From Micrasema longulum (lineage: Eukaryota; Arthropoda; Insecta; Trichoptera; Brachycentridae), in assembly GCA_022494885.1 (NCBI GenBank), contig JAGVSM010002872.1, positions 62,001 to 126,000 on the forward strand: 64,000 bases of DNA, read 5' to 3'. Below are positions 1-10,439 of the stretch, piece after piece (position 1 is the stretch's first letter; the number at the start of each line of letters is the position of its first letter). Under the pieces are notes generated by a model that saw only the letters and a program-made list of their open reading frames with translations, ran no database searches and had not been told where the DNA came from. A program made the position numbers and the translations under genes.

Positions 1-1
1 T

Positions 2-277
2 ATTGAAAGGAGGGTGAGTGCTGGGAACAGGGTGAACGGTGCACTGAAATCCACTTTGGCAAACAAATGTTTATCTCAGGAGGCTAAACTAGCAGTTCAC
101 AATGGAGTTCTAGTGCCAACTCTAATGTTTGAGAGCGAAGTATGGAATTGGAAAAATGATGATGAAAGTAGGTTAAATGCTGTCGAAATTCGATCTCTCA
201 GGCAAATTTGTGGTAAAACTATGTACGATAGATGCGCAAATGTTGAGATCCGTACATTATGTAAGATAGGAACATGA
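2..277 (+). pseudogene. LINE fragment, family A (RTE-like), C-terminal region
   Basis: The open frame runs in from the left edge (IERRVSAGNR...) and contains LSQEAKLAVHNGVLVPTLM followed by RLNAVEIRSLRQICGKTMYDR. This is the region after the reverse transcriptase catalytic core of an RTE/BovB-type non-LTR element. The same protein is found at 36.0-36.6, 40.7-41.5 and 52.6-53.4 kb, where it continues into a WFGHVERMD block. Here it stops after CKIGT, so this copy is broken. Clade assignment is by motif memory; that it is a LINE fragment is secure. Confidence 0.85.
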
Positions 278-764
278 TAATGATGGCCATATTTTAATTT
301 AACCGCTTCAGGTTATCAAGTATTCCTTTTTATGTGAAGGAGTAGTTGAATTTCTGATTACATTTATTCTTTAACCGAATTCTTTTAAACTTTGCCTTTT
401 GCAATTGTTCTTATTATGAGTATAAGCGATAATGATTAAAATATAAAAAAAACAACAATAACAAATTAATAATATGTTTATTTTATTATCTTTCTACAAA
501 AATTCCAAATGCTTTATTTGTTTCAACGATCACTGAAAATAATGTGGCTATTACTTATTTTAATTTAAGTACAAAAATAAGTGTTTAAAATAAAATTCAT
601 AAATTATTCAGTGGCTTTCATAAACTGGTAATAGGCACTGAAAATTTCCAGATTTAGAACAGTTACGATATTGAATTGTGTAATTTAGAGAGGAAATGTA
701 TCTCTTGTAGAGTTAATTTTTTAACAAAACGAATCAATCATCTTAATTGGCCATTATTTATAAT
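278..764. other. 3' flank of the receptor gene, no gene seen
   Basis: AT-rich sequence between the family A LINE fragment and the receptor stop codon. I see no coding region. It probably holds the receptor 3' UTR; further AATAAA-like hexamers on the minus strand lie near 480. Confidence 0.5.
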
Positions 765-770
765 TTTATT
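765..770 (-). promoter_or_regulatory. Candidate polyadenylation signal AATAAA
   Basis: The minus strand reads TAATAAA across the end of the receptor coding sequence, so a canonical AATAAA overlaps the stop codon by two bases. Use of a signal this close to the stop would give an extremely short 3' UTR. Hexamers further downstream, near 480, are equally possible. Only the hexamer itself is observed. Confidence 0.3.
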
Positions 771-1782
771 AAATAAACAAATTATCAACACTTCCCCATT
801 TCCTTCTCGTTCCACCCAACTCGTCAATTATCTTCTGCCGCAAGATATCCTTCCGAGAAATTGGTTTATCTAAAATTAACAAAGCATTAAAGGCCATTAA
901 GGGATCTTTAAATCCATTCGGAGACTTGTAAGCCTCATTAGCAAGCGATTCTCTAACCTGCAAAGCAAAATCCACAATGTCTGACATTGTTTTAGAATGC
1001 TGGACGGTATTTTTGTTTTTATCAAGATGTTCAAATTTGTTCCTTGAACTAACATTGCTATTAGATAGTTGCATGCGGTCGTGGAAATCGATTTGAAACT
1101 GATTTGGACACCTGTGTCGTGGGATCAAATCGCATTCCGTTGCAAATGTTTCAATAGCTAAACCATTTTTTTTATAGTTACATAAACAGTCCTTGGTTGC
1201 ATCTGAAGAAGAGTTGAAACTATCACTAGCTACATATGAGTTTTCAGAATTTTTACTGGCTGAATTACCTACTAACACAACTTTCTTTTCTTGTTCTGAT
1301 TTGATTTCTTTATTAAGATATCTGTGACATTCGGCGCAAACAATTTTATAAGAATTGGATTCAGAGTTATTCGAGTTCTTGTTTTTTCTTCCCCATTTTC
1401 TAAACTTTCTTTTAGGCTTCGGATTTTGTTTCGATAACATGACTTCGCTATTGTGATTGAATTTGGTTTCTTCCGTGATCTGAGGTTCAAATCTATTGGT
1501 GTATATGGCCCTCCTGAGTTCGTTACTTCTTAAACAGTTGCAGTGTGCGGCGTGGATGCAGGTTCTTGGTTTGGTCGCGTGTGTTGGTCGTCTGAACGAA
1601 ACCACTAGTGGTCTTCTAGAAACGTCGCCTTCGACGAATCGAAGCGAAGTCTGCCTGGATGTTCCGCCAGAGTGCGATAGTGACTGAGATTTTGTAATGG
1701 AAACACTTCTTGGGAGGGATAATGTGGAATAACGCCTGGCTGGAACTCGATTTCTTCCAGGGAAATATCTGGACAGCGTTTC
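769..1782 (-). CDS. Pyrokinin/PBAN/CAPA-type receptor, terminal exon D (C-terminal tail)
   Basis: Last coding exon of the minus-strand GPCR. The acceptor (GGTTCTAG before GAA) is at 1783-1784 and the TAA stop at 769-771. It opens in phase 0 with ETLSRYFPGRNRVPARRYST, directly extending the NKFRNAFR helix-8 sequence of exon C. The 337-residue tail is intracellular, by family topology. It starts Ser/Arg-rich (many SxS and RxxS sites, plausible phosphorylation and arrestin sites). It continues with a Cys cluster (CIHAAHCNC), a strongly basic stretch (KPKRKFRKWGRKNK), Asn/Ser-rich low complexity, and a more ordered, helix-prone last 70 residues (MSDIVDFALQVRESLANEAY onward). It ends in NLFI, a possible class II PDZ ligand. 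Insect receptors of this family usually have much shorter tails, so the length is notable. One open frame of 338 codons in an AT-rich background supports coding. Transcript data are lacking. Confidence 0.8.
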   Translation of the reverse strand, partial: ETLSRYFPGRNRVPARRYSTLSLPRSVSITKSQSLSHSGGTSRQTSLRFVEGDVSRRPLVVSFRRPTHATKPRTCIHAAHCNCLRSNELRRAIYTNRFEPQITEETKFNHNSEVMLSKQNPKPKRKFRKWGRKNKNSNNSESNSYKIVCAECHRYLNKEIKSEQEKKVVLVGNSASKNSENSYVASDSFNSSSDATKDCLCNYKKNGLAIETFATECDLIPRHRCPNQFQIDFHDRMQLSNSNVSSRNKFEHLDKNKNTVQHSKTMSDIVDFALQVRESLANEAYKSPNGFKDPLMAFNALLILDKPISRKDILRQKIIDELGGTRRKWGSVDNLFI

Positions 1783-1835
1783 CTAGAACCAAAATAAAAA
1801 ATATATATGAATTGATATTGATATTGATCGTGACA

Positions 1836-2110
1836 TATAAAATTTATTTAAACAGAGAGGGAAAACATTTTTGAGAAGGGAATATAAAAATCTAGGCATT
1901 TACAGGGCTTATGACCTGTCATTGGCTGGTTTTAGTGGCCACTTTACACACTGTGTAACATTCATCATTCTGCCCATGTTTGAACATCCACATTTTCTCA
2001 ACTCTTCCATCTGTTGACTTTTGTGAAGTATAATAAATTCAAATATGAACAACTCCCTAGGGAGGAAATCCAACCAGTCTGCAAGCATTTGGACATACTC
2101 AAACATTATA
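1836..2110. repeat. FB1 foldback element, copy 1
   Basis: The left arm carries the family signature (TCTAGGCATTTACAGGGC, then TTACACACTGTGTAACATTC). The right end is the inverted form of the family terminus (ACTCCCTAGGGAGG...GGACATACTCAAAC). It has no coding capacity. It starts about 53 nt from the exon D acceptor. Confidence 0.8.
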
Positions 2111-2154
2111 CAATTTATGTTTGAAGCAGAAAGTTTTCTAGTTATTCATTATAA

Positions 2155-2430
2155 AATCAAACTATGGCTTGCATGCACCAATGTCCCGATTGTGTCGTAT
2201 TGTAAACTCGAGACAAGATTTAGACTTTTTTGGCGGAAGTCTTTATAGATTTAAAAAATCACTAAGATAGACTGGATCTAGTCTTAAGATAGTATTTTTT
2301 TTCGTCCTAGCTTTAATTTTATTCAGTTGTATTTTATTTGAAAAGTTATTATATTTATTATGAGAAATTGTATTTACTATCGTTAGAATGGACTGCATAT
2401 GTCCGCCAATTAAATTAATAAATAAAACAA
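2155..2430 (+). pseudogene. LINE 3' end fragment, family B (Jockey-like)
   Basis: The translation carries RLCRIVNSRQDLDFFG-like residues with a frameshift, matching the C-terminus of the RT fragment at 10.4-11.7 kb. It ends in a matching tail (GGACTGCATATGTCCGCC, then AATAAATAAAAC). It is a 5'-truncated, dead insertion. Confidence 0.75.
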
Positions 2431-3494
2431 AAACAAAACACCTTGTTTCTGACTACGCATTACAATATAACTCCATTTATCCGAATTCTAGTAATACGGA
2501 TCACCAAATATCATTATGTTTATCTAGGAAGTAAAAAAATAAACGGGATATTTTAATAACAAATAAAAAAGGGCGCTGACGGCCTTCGTCAAAGTAATTA
2601 ACTTTTCTCGACCTATTAAAAAACTTCTGATTCGCTTATCTAAAATGTTCTCTATCTCTGATGTAAAACGGTTATATTAACATATCCTTAAGAGATTGAA
2701 TCAAGTTCTTGTCTACGAAAATTTGGACAAACTCAAAACATCAATAAAAGTTTCAGATTTTAACTTCACAAACATCAACAGATGGAAAAATTTAAGACTA
2801 AGTAATTGGCGTGTTTATTTCAATTTTTTAAAATTGGAATTTTGTCAAAATCACCTGTTGCTCAATCACAGATATTTATCAACCTGGCAGAAACAAAAAA
2901 AATAGAAAGAATTGAATTATCAAAAATTAATTTGATAAAATATGTTTTAGAGAAATAAAAAAAAAAATGTATTGTTTAAAAAAGTTAATATTAGTTTTTA
3001 AGGTGTTATGAACTAACTTAAAAAGATAAAATAAATGAATAAATAAATAACCGAAGCGATAACGGTTTTTCATCGCAATTTTTTATCGTTTTAGCGATTT
3101 CAATGGAACATGGATTAAAATTTATCGATCGGGATTATAATGATTTTTAATATTAAAACACTATTGAGTAGCAACTTCTAATATGAAATGTTATCATTTG
3201 AAATATTTACGTTTTGCGAAGTGTAAATATAATCTCTTTTGCGTTTTTGAATATTATTTGGCATTGTTAAATTATAATATTAATTAACGATGGACATTAC
3301 TAAAAAACAATGTATTAAATAATAAATATACGTATTTTTTAAAAATAAAATAAATTTTTGTCTTGTTTATGATTTACTCAGGGCTGGTATTTTGAAAGGC
3401 ATAGGGCGCGAAGAGATGGCTCTGTTTGCGTGTATTTAGTACGTAAATACGCGTTAAAAATGCATTCTCCACGTGCGCTTTTGCATTTAGAATA

Positions 3495-3600
3495 CCATCC
3501 CAGGTAGTTAAATTTTGGGGGCCATTTTCAAGAAGTTGTAAATAACTTACCATTAGAAAATGGGAATCAAGACGAGTGGGCTTCGATCTTTGAAGTTGGT
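3495..3600 (-). repeat. SINE remnant (3' part)
   Basis: It contains GGGCCATTTTCAAGAAGTTG followed by AAATAACTTACCATTAGAAA. This matches the body of the tRNA-derived SINE seen in fuller form at 45.7 and 59.1 kb. The promoter boxes are missing. Confidence 0.6.
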
Positions 3601-3787
3601 TTTATAATTTTTATTGTTTGTGCATAATTTATCAAGTGCTGTTTCGCGGCACCTGATGTTTGGCCACGTGACCGCGATACATTATCTCGTTCATCGTGAT
3701 CGGTCAAGTTTCTTAAGGACTTTTTAACCACGTCGATAAACACCTGCGATTGAGTAACTGTTGGAACAATTATTTTGGATTCTGAAC

Positions 3788-4560
3788 CAAAAACCTACTC
3801 ACTAAATTAATAAAACATGAACAAACATTAGTTCAGAGGTTACTTCTTCTACTCCTTGACTATGCGGATGTATGTTATCCAGATGCCAAATCTGAATTAC
3901 TTGATAAGTTAGAACGATTGCAGAATGTTTGTACTCGTTATATCTTTGATTTTTGAAAAATTCAACCACAAAACCGAATATCGCACGCAACTACACTGGT
4001 TCAGTATCAGACATAGAAGAAACATTCACATTCTATCACTTCTTCATAACCTTTATTAAACCACTTTGCCTGTTTATCTGAGAGAACTCTTTCAACCTCT
4101 ATCACAACACGGACTATATTTTCGTTCTGGTAACGAGAGAACCCTTTTAAAACCCTTTCATTGCTTTAATTTTCTTGTTTCCTCTTTCACGGTAGTAGCT
4201 GTTTGATTGTGAAATAATCTACCCACTAATGTTAAAGACGCTCCTTTTTTATTTACATTTAAGTCAATATTTAAATATCACTGTCTAAATATTTAAGTTG
4301 TTCCTTTATCCTTCTTCTTTCTTTTCCATCCCCTCTCCACTCTTCACAGTGTAGTATTAATTTTTCTTTTTTTTAATTTTGTTTAACCTTTGTTTTTTAT
4401 TCTGTATAAAATCATAAGATTCAATATGTCCATGTATTTGTAATTTTCTCAAACTTAACGGTTTAGGTAGGTGAGATAAAATTGCCTTAAGGCAATATGC
4501 CCATCTTATATGTATATAAATTGTATGTGTATACAAAGTGTTAAATAAATAAATTAATTG
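3788..4560 (+). pseudogene. LINE fragment, C-terminal ORF2 and 3' tail (family C)
   Basis: One frame reads LLLLDYADVCYPDAKSELLD then KLERLQNVCTRYIF, typical of the region after the RT in Jockey/CR1-group LINEs (usually LDYADVCYxD...KLERLQNxCxRFIF). Stops and frame changes follow. The 3' end is an AATAAATAAATT-type tail about 20 nt beyond the exon C donor side. Confidence 0.75.
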
Positions 4561-4582
4561 CGCTTATTAAGTTTTTACTTAC

Positions 4583-4791
4583 TCTGAAAGCATTTCGGAA
4601 TTTGTTGGACATAATGTTGTATAATAGGGGGTTGATGCAAGTGGAGAGGTAGTACAGGACACCGGATAGATACGTCAAGATGTTGTAAAGAAAGATGATG
4701 TCTGGTGTGATGATGGAGTGGCCATGGATAGCCAGGAGCCGCTGGGCGTGGAAGGGAGCCCAGCATATGAAGAATGCGACCACAACCGCAA
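4583..4791 (-). CDS. Pyrokinin/PBAN/CAPA-type receptor, exon C (TM6-TM7)
   Basis: The exon is bounded by acceptor TTTACAG (AG at 4792-4793) and donor GTAAGT (4577-4582). It enters in phase 1: the last base of exon B plus TT makes Ile. It encodes TM6 with AVVVAFFICWAPFHAQRL (the CWxPFH toggle-switch motif), an extracellular loop 3, and TM7 (IIFLYNILTYLSGVLYYLST) followed by CINPLLYNIMSNKFRNAFR. That gives NPLLY as the NPxxY motif and the start of helix 8. The AVVVAFFICWAPFHAQRL and NPxLYNxMSxKFR combination is diagnostic of insect pyrokinin/PBAN/CAPA receptors, relatives of vertebrate neuromedin-U receptors. These are Gq-coupled plasma-membrane receptors for FxPRLamide-type peptides. GC content is higher than in the flanks. 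The exact ligand cannot be told from these segments. Confidence 0.93.
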
Positions 4792-4812
4792 CTGTAAACA
4801 TAAACATTTTTT

Positions 4813-5225
4813 AACAATATTTTGAGTTTGAAGAACTGGATTTAACTCCCTGGGGAGCTGTTTATATTAACATATTACAACAGAGATGGAGAACATTTAA
4901 GAAAAGGTAATATAGAAGTCTAGGCATCTACAGGTCTTATGACCTGTCATTGGCTGGTTTAAGTGGCCATTTTACACACTGTGTAACATTCACCATTCTG
5001 CCCATATTTGAACATCTTTATTCCTTCAATTCTTTCGTCTGTTGATGTTTGTGTAGTTAAAGAGCTGAAACCTTTATTGATGCGGGTGAGATTCATCTGA
5101 TTCAATTATTTCACATACATACTAGGCAACGCCAGAAAATGTTTTTTTTTCAATTTCTATACTTCTTCATGGACCAGGTGGATTTATCAATATGTTGAGG
5201 TATACATTAGTTAAAAATACACAAA
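4813..5225. repeat. FB1 element, copy 2 (most complete single unit)
   Basis: It runs from CAATATTTTGAGTTTG through the TCTAGGCATCTACAGG core and the TTTACACACTGTGTAACATT block to a tail ending ACCAGGTGGATTTATCAATA. It begins about 21 nt upstream of the exon C splice acceptor, so the polypyrimidine/branch region of this intron is at least partly repeat-derived. Confidence 0.85.
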
Positions 5226-7399
5226 AAAAATTATAATATTAACACAAAAAAAATCCCACAAAAACATTATGGCCCGTGTGTCAGTATACATTTTATTTGT
5301 AATTGACATAAAGGCTGTTGGAAGAATAAAATAGATATCAATAAGTTAAAAAATGAGTAAAGATATAATAACATATTTTTTTGTCACGTAAAATGAGAAA
5401 ATTAGAGTAAAAGTATATTATATTCATTCAAAAAAGAAGGCATTAAAATCCGTTTTTTATGCATAATTTAAATAAAAATTTAAATCGAAATATATTCAAA
5501 TAATTAATATTCATCATACTGTTCATATAAAATGCATTGAACAGTTCTGGAGCTATGAAACATGAGTGTCTTTTCTCAAGTCTGCATTGGAAGGAAAGTT
5601 TGTATTCCAATAAAGTTTTTTTCTCAATTAGCCTGGATATTGTGGTATAGTATTCAAAAATTCCTTTCATATCCTTTCTCTCCTACCTGCTGACAAGCCT
5701 CTTTAAAAGAGGTTTAGCGGGTTATTCCTTTAAAAAAAATATATTTTGTTTGTTTTATCATAGGTAAATTTGGTTTATTCATTGTTTGTGTTTTCTAGTA
5801 GGATTTTAGATTTGGGAACAGAATAACAATTCAACGTCGCCATTTTGCAACGGATCATCATATTTTTTATAGTAATTGTTGGAAGACCGAGCTATTTTAA
5901 TCCCGTTAAAATATATTATTCCATTGGAAAAAAATATTCAAACACAAGTCTTTCTGATAAACGACAGAATACATAAAATAACTTGGTCCTTATATCACTT
6001 GAACAAAGCCGTGAGTATAAGCTAGTATCTAATAAAAACATTTTATTGTAAAGCAAGTTTCACTAAATATCCCATATGAGGGCTAGCAATTTTTTTCATA
6101 TAAAACACATTCATAAAATTGTAATTTACATAAATTTATTTACAATTCAAATATGCGTAAAAATTTAAATAAGGTAAATTTTTATGATGCTTTTTATGCT
6201 GTTTTCGAGGTTTTTAATATTTCAGAGATTGAGGAAAATTTTATTTAAATCGGAACGTAATTGAAATAAAATATGCTATTTTCGAACGAAAAACATTTTT
6301 CCAAATGTTTAGAAGTATATTATACAATAATGTTATCCGTATTCAAGCGGAAAAATGATACGGTTTTGTGTACTTTGAACGAGTGTTTTCAACTAATCTC
6401 TTTAAAAATCCCTGAAAAAAGCTAATTAGATAAGGAAATGTCTACTTCCAAGCGATGCGGTTGAAAGTCCTGGAATTCGATTGATGGCAGGGTTAATGTG
6501 GAATATTTATTTCAAAAGTGAATTAACACCGCAGTATATTATTGCTTTTTCGAATGAAAATACAGTTTAATTTGCTAAGTAGAATTAAATTAAAATCGTG
6601 TTAAATGAATATTAATTTATTAATAAAAAACGAAAATTTTACTAAAAAATAAAACATTGTGTAAAGTATCCGTAAATTAAACAAAAAACCTTTAAAACGG
6701 TTTCCGGGTTAGAAAAACGAGTATATTCAATGCAATATTTTAGTATTCCCGAATAGGCTCCTTTAACGTAAGACTAACCAGCTTACCATCGGGTGGATGA
6801 TCGAGATATTCTGAATTTGGCGCACCAATGTAAAATAAATATTTTATGACAATATTTTTAGTCTCTTGAATCTTCTTGCATTGTGTTCAAATGCGTTAAC
6901 GGACAAATACATTTTCATTCCCATTATTTTTATAACACAATACACCGCATTTGTAATTCAGTAGCAATTAATCAGGATACCATAATTTATTTATAAGATA
7001 AGGCGATCAGTTTTACGCTTTAGGTATGAGTTCAGAAACAGTGAAATATTTCAGTGCGGAACCACTATTAAAACCAACACTTCATGATCACCGTAATATA
7101 TGCACTGAACCCAGGACCTCAAGCCTGATAGACGATCGCGCCAACCACTGCAAGACGATGCGATCTTATTTCCATTCTATCAACATTTTCAGGATTTTTC
7201 ATCTAAAAGTACCCATTGAGTTCTTGAAATCATATTTTGTGGGAAAAAACAATGTATTTGAAACATGACATTTTTTAATAAATCAATAGTTTTTTTTTAT
7301 AAATTAATTAATTTATCTTTGTCTGCAAGTTGTTATTATGTGACAATAATTAAAGGAAAAATATTTTTTTTTACGAATATAGTAAAAAAAAAAAGTGGG

Positions 7400-7640
7400 T
7401 TCTTTTTATTCTTCTTCCTCTTCTAGTGCCTTGCCGGGTCCCCACGACGTTGGCGGTCACTACAGCGAAAGCATATGTATCTGTCCTGCGCTAATTTTAC
7501 ATTTCGCAGCCAGGACGACTGCTTATTGATGTACTCGCCGTAGTGATTCCTGGGAAAAGATGACCAGAGTGGTTTCCCGTTGCCTTTTCTGGTAGATTTT
7601 CTGTTGGGGTTACTTTCCATTAGCTGGTTGGTTTTGGTTT
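7400..7640 (-). pseudogene. LINE 3' tail with (GAA)n end
   Basis: The minus strand reads through a segment ending in DRQRRGDPARH and then a GAAGAGGAAGAAGAA tail. This resembles the RTE-type C-terminus (DRxRW...VANxRxGT followed by a GAA microsatellite). It is short and out of frame in parts. Confidence 0.5.
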
Positions 7641-7734
7641 TGAGGCGTCAAAAACTCGCTTTTTATCCTTTCTTTCTTTTTATTAAAACAAATGTTTAAA
7701 GTTTCTTACCATTTCCTACAAACTGTATATAACT

Positions 7735-7860
7735 TGTGCTGGATAATTGGGAATCAAGTTTTGGTAGAGGGGGATTTGGGCCTCGAAAATTTGATCCGTG
7801 AGTCGGTAACAGTACCAAGGGACCACAGACGGGTTTGGTCAATGCTTTAATTTTTTTTTG
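7735..7860 (-). repeat. tRNA-derived SINE, diverged copy
   Basis: It matches the SINE at 45.7 kb in order and orientation: GGGAATCAAGTT, the degenerate B-box region, TCCGTGAGTC and GGACCACAGACGGGTTTGGT. The promoter boxes are mutated. Confidence 0.55.
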
Positions 7861-8924
7861 TACAATGCAATAAGAACATTGGGGGGGATGATGTTTTTTG
7901 TAATATCTCTCAATCAACTTAAAACAAACTGGTATTATTATTTTTAATATGAATAACCTCAAGTGCACTTTACAAAGTGGTTCTACAAATACTAATTTGA
8001 ATTTTATTTAGAATTTTTTTTTCATCATTTACGAAAACAAGCTTCTAAATTTCGATCGAATTATGTGAAGGACATTTTCAATTCATTTCCTTGGTTAAAT
8101 ATTTAAGTTTTTTATCTTCCGTTAGCACTCCGCTGGAGTAAACAATTCATTAAAGCTGTGAATTCAAGGGATCTACTTACCTTACTGTGTCGAGATTTTC
8201 CTCTATTCTCACACAACACTTTTACCCACTTCAAATCTGTTTTATCTGATTCACTCTTTACCCTCTGAGCACACATATTATTAATATCAAAAGCACTTTT
8301 TTTTAATTATCATTTTTCAAGTAAATAAAATAGTAATTGAATTGATGCATTGAACTCTGCTTTGGCGAGTTTTAAAAGAGAAAGTATTGAATTACAGTCA
8401 TAATGTATTTATTAACGGACTTATTTAGTTCATTTAACAATGGCAAATACATTTCCTTATAATACAAACAGGTAAATAAAAAAAATACAACCAAAGAAAA
8501 TTCAATCTAGGACCAAAAAATAAATAAAAATTACTTCCTTAAGACAAGATTTGGTCTAATTAATGAGGAAATACAGTGGATTTTATATTAAGCTAATAAT
8601 AATATTTTTATTTACAAATACTGTAATTACACCTTTTACGCTATATGTTAATAGGGCAAAATCTAGCAACATTATTTTTAGCATCTAGGCGTTTGTTTTT
8701 TTAACTGACAGGTTTGTCGGAATTTATTTCGACGAAGAAAATTGACATATTTTTTTCTCGTATTTGTAATAGCCTTTTAAGAAAAACAAGTGTTAACCTA
8801 ATAACGAGTTTATAACATTCAATTAAATCGTAATTAAAGGAAAAATTTCTCCGTGAAGCAAAATTTTTGTCACTTTCAATGTAAAGATATGTGTTTCGAG
8901 AGGTACTAGACCCGTCGGTAAAAA

Positions 8925-9175
8925 CGGGGTAATCAGTAGTATATCTTCGTAATCAGTCGGGAGAATTTATCTTCAACGATGACGTCATACTGAAGCTTTG
9001 TTACTTTAGTGCGTAAATATGTGTACCGTGACGTACGCTTCCCCTTGTTTCATATCGATGTACCTACCCAACACTTGAAGGGGGGGGGGGGTCGGTAGTA
9101 TATCATCGTAATCGCTCGAAAGAATTTTCAACTCTACCGTGACGGTGAAGGTATGACGTTCTTATCATAATCGAG
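8925..9175. repeat. Imperfect direct duplication with G12 run
   Basis: A segment with AGTAGTATATCTTCGTAATC...GAGAATTTATCTTCAAC recurs about 165 nt later as GGTAGTATATCATCGTAATC...AGAATTTTCAACTC. A run of 12 G lies at 9080-9091 between them. GC content is above background. There is no coding frame. Confidence 0.6.
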
Positions 9176-9519
9176 GCCGTGGACCTGAAGTGTTAAACTG
9201 ATCACTTCACCTTCATGAAACAGATGGTCAAAATATGCTGCAATTGGTTTACCAGTACATTGCATTGACTTTTGAACTACTGGGCGCGGAAAGCTAAATC
9301 ATGATTATTTTAACATATTTCATGAAAAATGAATTGAATTTCCAGCTAATATTATTTTGTAAAAAGAAATAAACGGGTAGAAATTATAAGAATTTAAGGA
9401 AATAATCTGATTGGGATCCATCATTGCTTTTTTGTATAATCGAAACCGATAGAAATACCCACGGTCTTAAAAATGGTTTTTAAGTTTGTAGAGGAAGTAT
9501 ATTCACTATTTAAATATCA

Positions 9520-9905
9520 ATTGACATATTAAAACAAGGGTAAACAACCATTTAAAAAAAAGGAATATTTACATCTAGGCATTTACAGGGGTTATGATCT
9601 GCCCTTGGTTGATTTGAGTGGCCAGTTTACACACTATGTTGCATCCACCATTCACTATTCTGCCTATGTTTGAACGTCCATATTCCTTCAATTCTAATAT
9701 CTGTTTATTTTTGTGAGATTGTGCAGTGTGTAAAGTGGTCACTTAAATTACCCAATGACGGGCCCTGTAAATGCCAAGACTAAGATATTACCTTCTCTTA
9801 AATGTTCGTCATCTACGTTGTTAAACGCATATATTAATAATCCCCCCTTAGGGATGAAACACAGTTCTTGTCTTCGCGAATTCGGACAAACTCAAAGCAT
9901 TGTTT
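9520..9905. repeat. FB1 foldback element, copy 3
   Basis: The left arm (TCTAGGCATTTACAGGGG...TTTACACACTATG) and the right arm (GTGCAGTGTGTAAAGTGG...CCCTGTAAATGCCAAGAC) are inverted copies of each other. The whole element can therefore fold back on itself. It ends about 64 nt past the exon B donor. Confidence 0.85.
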
Positions 9906-9968
9906 ATTAAAATATCAGTAAAAAATTTACTTTGATTACTTTATGACTATAAAACACCAATAACTCAC

Positions 9969-10167
9969 TCAGCATATTGACAACGTGTTTAGTGGCTTTT
10001 GTGTGCATGTTCCGGGGGTAGTTCCTCCTTCCGTCCTCGTTCTGTGAAGGGGTTGTTGTTGATACAGCACTTCCTGTCCTTGCCAAGTTCTCTTCCGTCA
10101 CTCCCTCACAAGGGATCACCATAGTTTGGACTGCGGAGTGGCCACCGGAACATGAAGGTATTCGATG
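9969..10167 (-). CDS. Pyrokinin/PBAN/CAPA-type receptor, exon B (intracellular loop 3)
   Basis: This exon was found by requiring a phase 0 entry and phase 1 exit between exons A and C. The acceptor is AAATTTCAG (AG at 10168-10169). The exon reads HRIPSCSGGHSAVQTMVIPC... and closes with KATKHVVNML plus one base before donor GTGAGT (9963-9968). That base completes Ile with exon C, so the junction reads VVNML-I-AVVVAFFICW, exactly the ICL3-TM6 join expected in this family. The 66 residues are Ser/Thr/Asn-rich and lie in the third cytoplasmic loop, which normally contacts the G protein and carries phosphorylation sites. ICL3 is the most variable part of the family, so the exon could not have been called from homology alone. 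The phase fit and the NML junction are the key evidence. Confidence 0.85.
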
Positions 10168-10439
10168 CTGAAATTTATAAGAGCTTATTACATTATTGGG
10201 TAGATAGACCGATCAAAAAGCTGTGCTATTCATTTAATGAATTCTTGTTTTTAAAAAAGTTCTAAATTATTTAAGATTGTACAAAAACGGAGGAAAAAAC
10301 ATTCCAACTGTCACACAAATAAAATATTGATAAAGACATGGGTAAGTTCCTAAAAAATCTGATTTAACAAAATAAATTAAAATAAACTTAAAAGTATGAA
10401 AAAGCGAACCCTGGACCAAATGTTTTTGTTATTATTTGT

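Larger units (their letters stand above)
1783..4582 (-). other. Intron C-D of the receptor gene (2.8 kb)
   Basis: It lies between donor GTAAGT (4577-4582) and the acceptor at 1783. Contents are an FB1 foldback copy (1836-2110), a LINE 3' tail (2155-2430), a SINE remnant (3495-3600) and a LINE fragment (3788-4560). The AT-rich stretch 2431-3490 holds nothing I recognise beyond sequence resembling the FB1 flank around 2660-2770. Confidence 0.75.
4792..9968 (-). other. Intron B-C of the receptor gene (5.2 kb)
   Basis: Donor GTGAGT is at 9963-9968 and the acceptor at 4792. It contains FB1 copies at both ends (4813-5225, 9520-9905), a LINE tail (7400-7640), a SINE (7735-7860) and a duplicated segment (8925-9175). 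The stretches 5230-7390 and 7970-8900 are AT-rich with no gene I can support. A weak tRNA-like SINE head may lie at 7070-7160. A short motif near 5690-5735 (TGACAAGCCTCTTTAAAAGA) recurs in diverged form near 49985. Confidence 0.75.

Noticed and set aside
1496..1687. Plus-strand frame opposite exon D
   Set aside because: The minus-strand frame is long, joins in phase to TM7 and runs to a stop. The plus frame is incidental.
4575..4817. Second minus-strand frame over exon C (Pro/His-rich)
   Set aside because: It is an alternate frame of the TM6-TM7 exon with no membrane segments.
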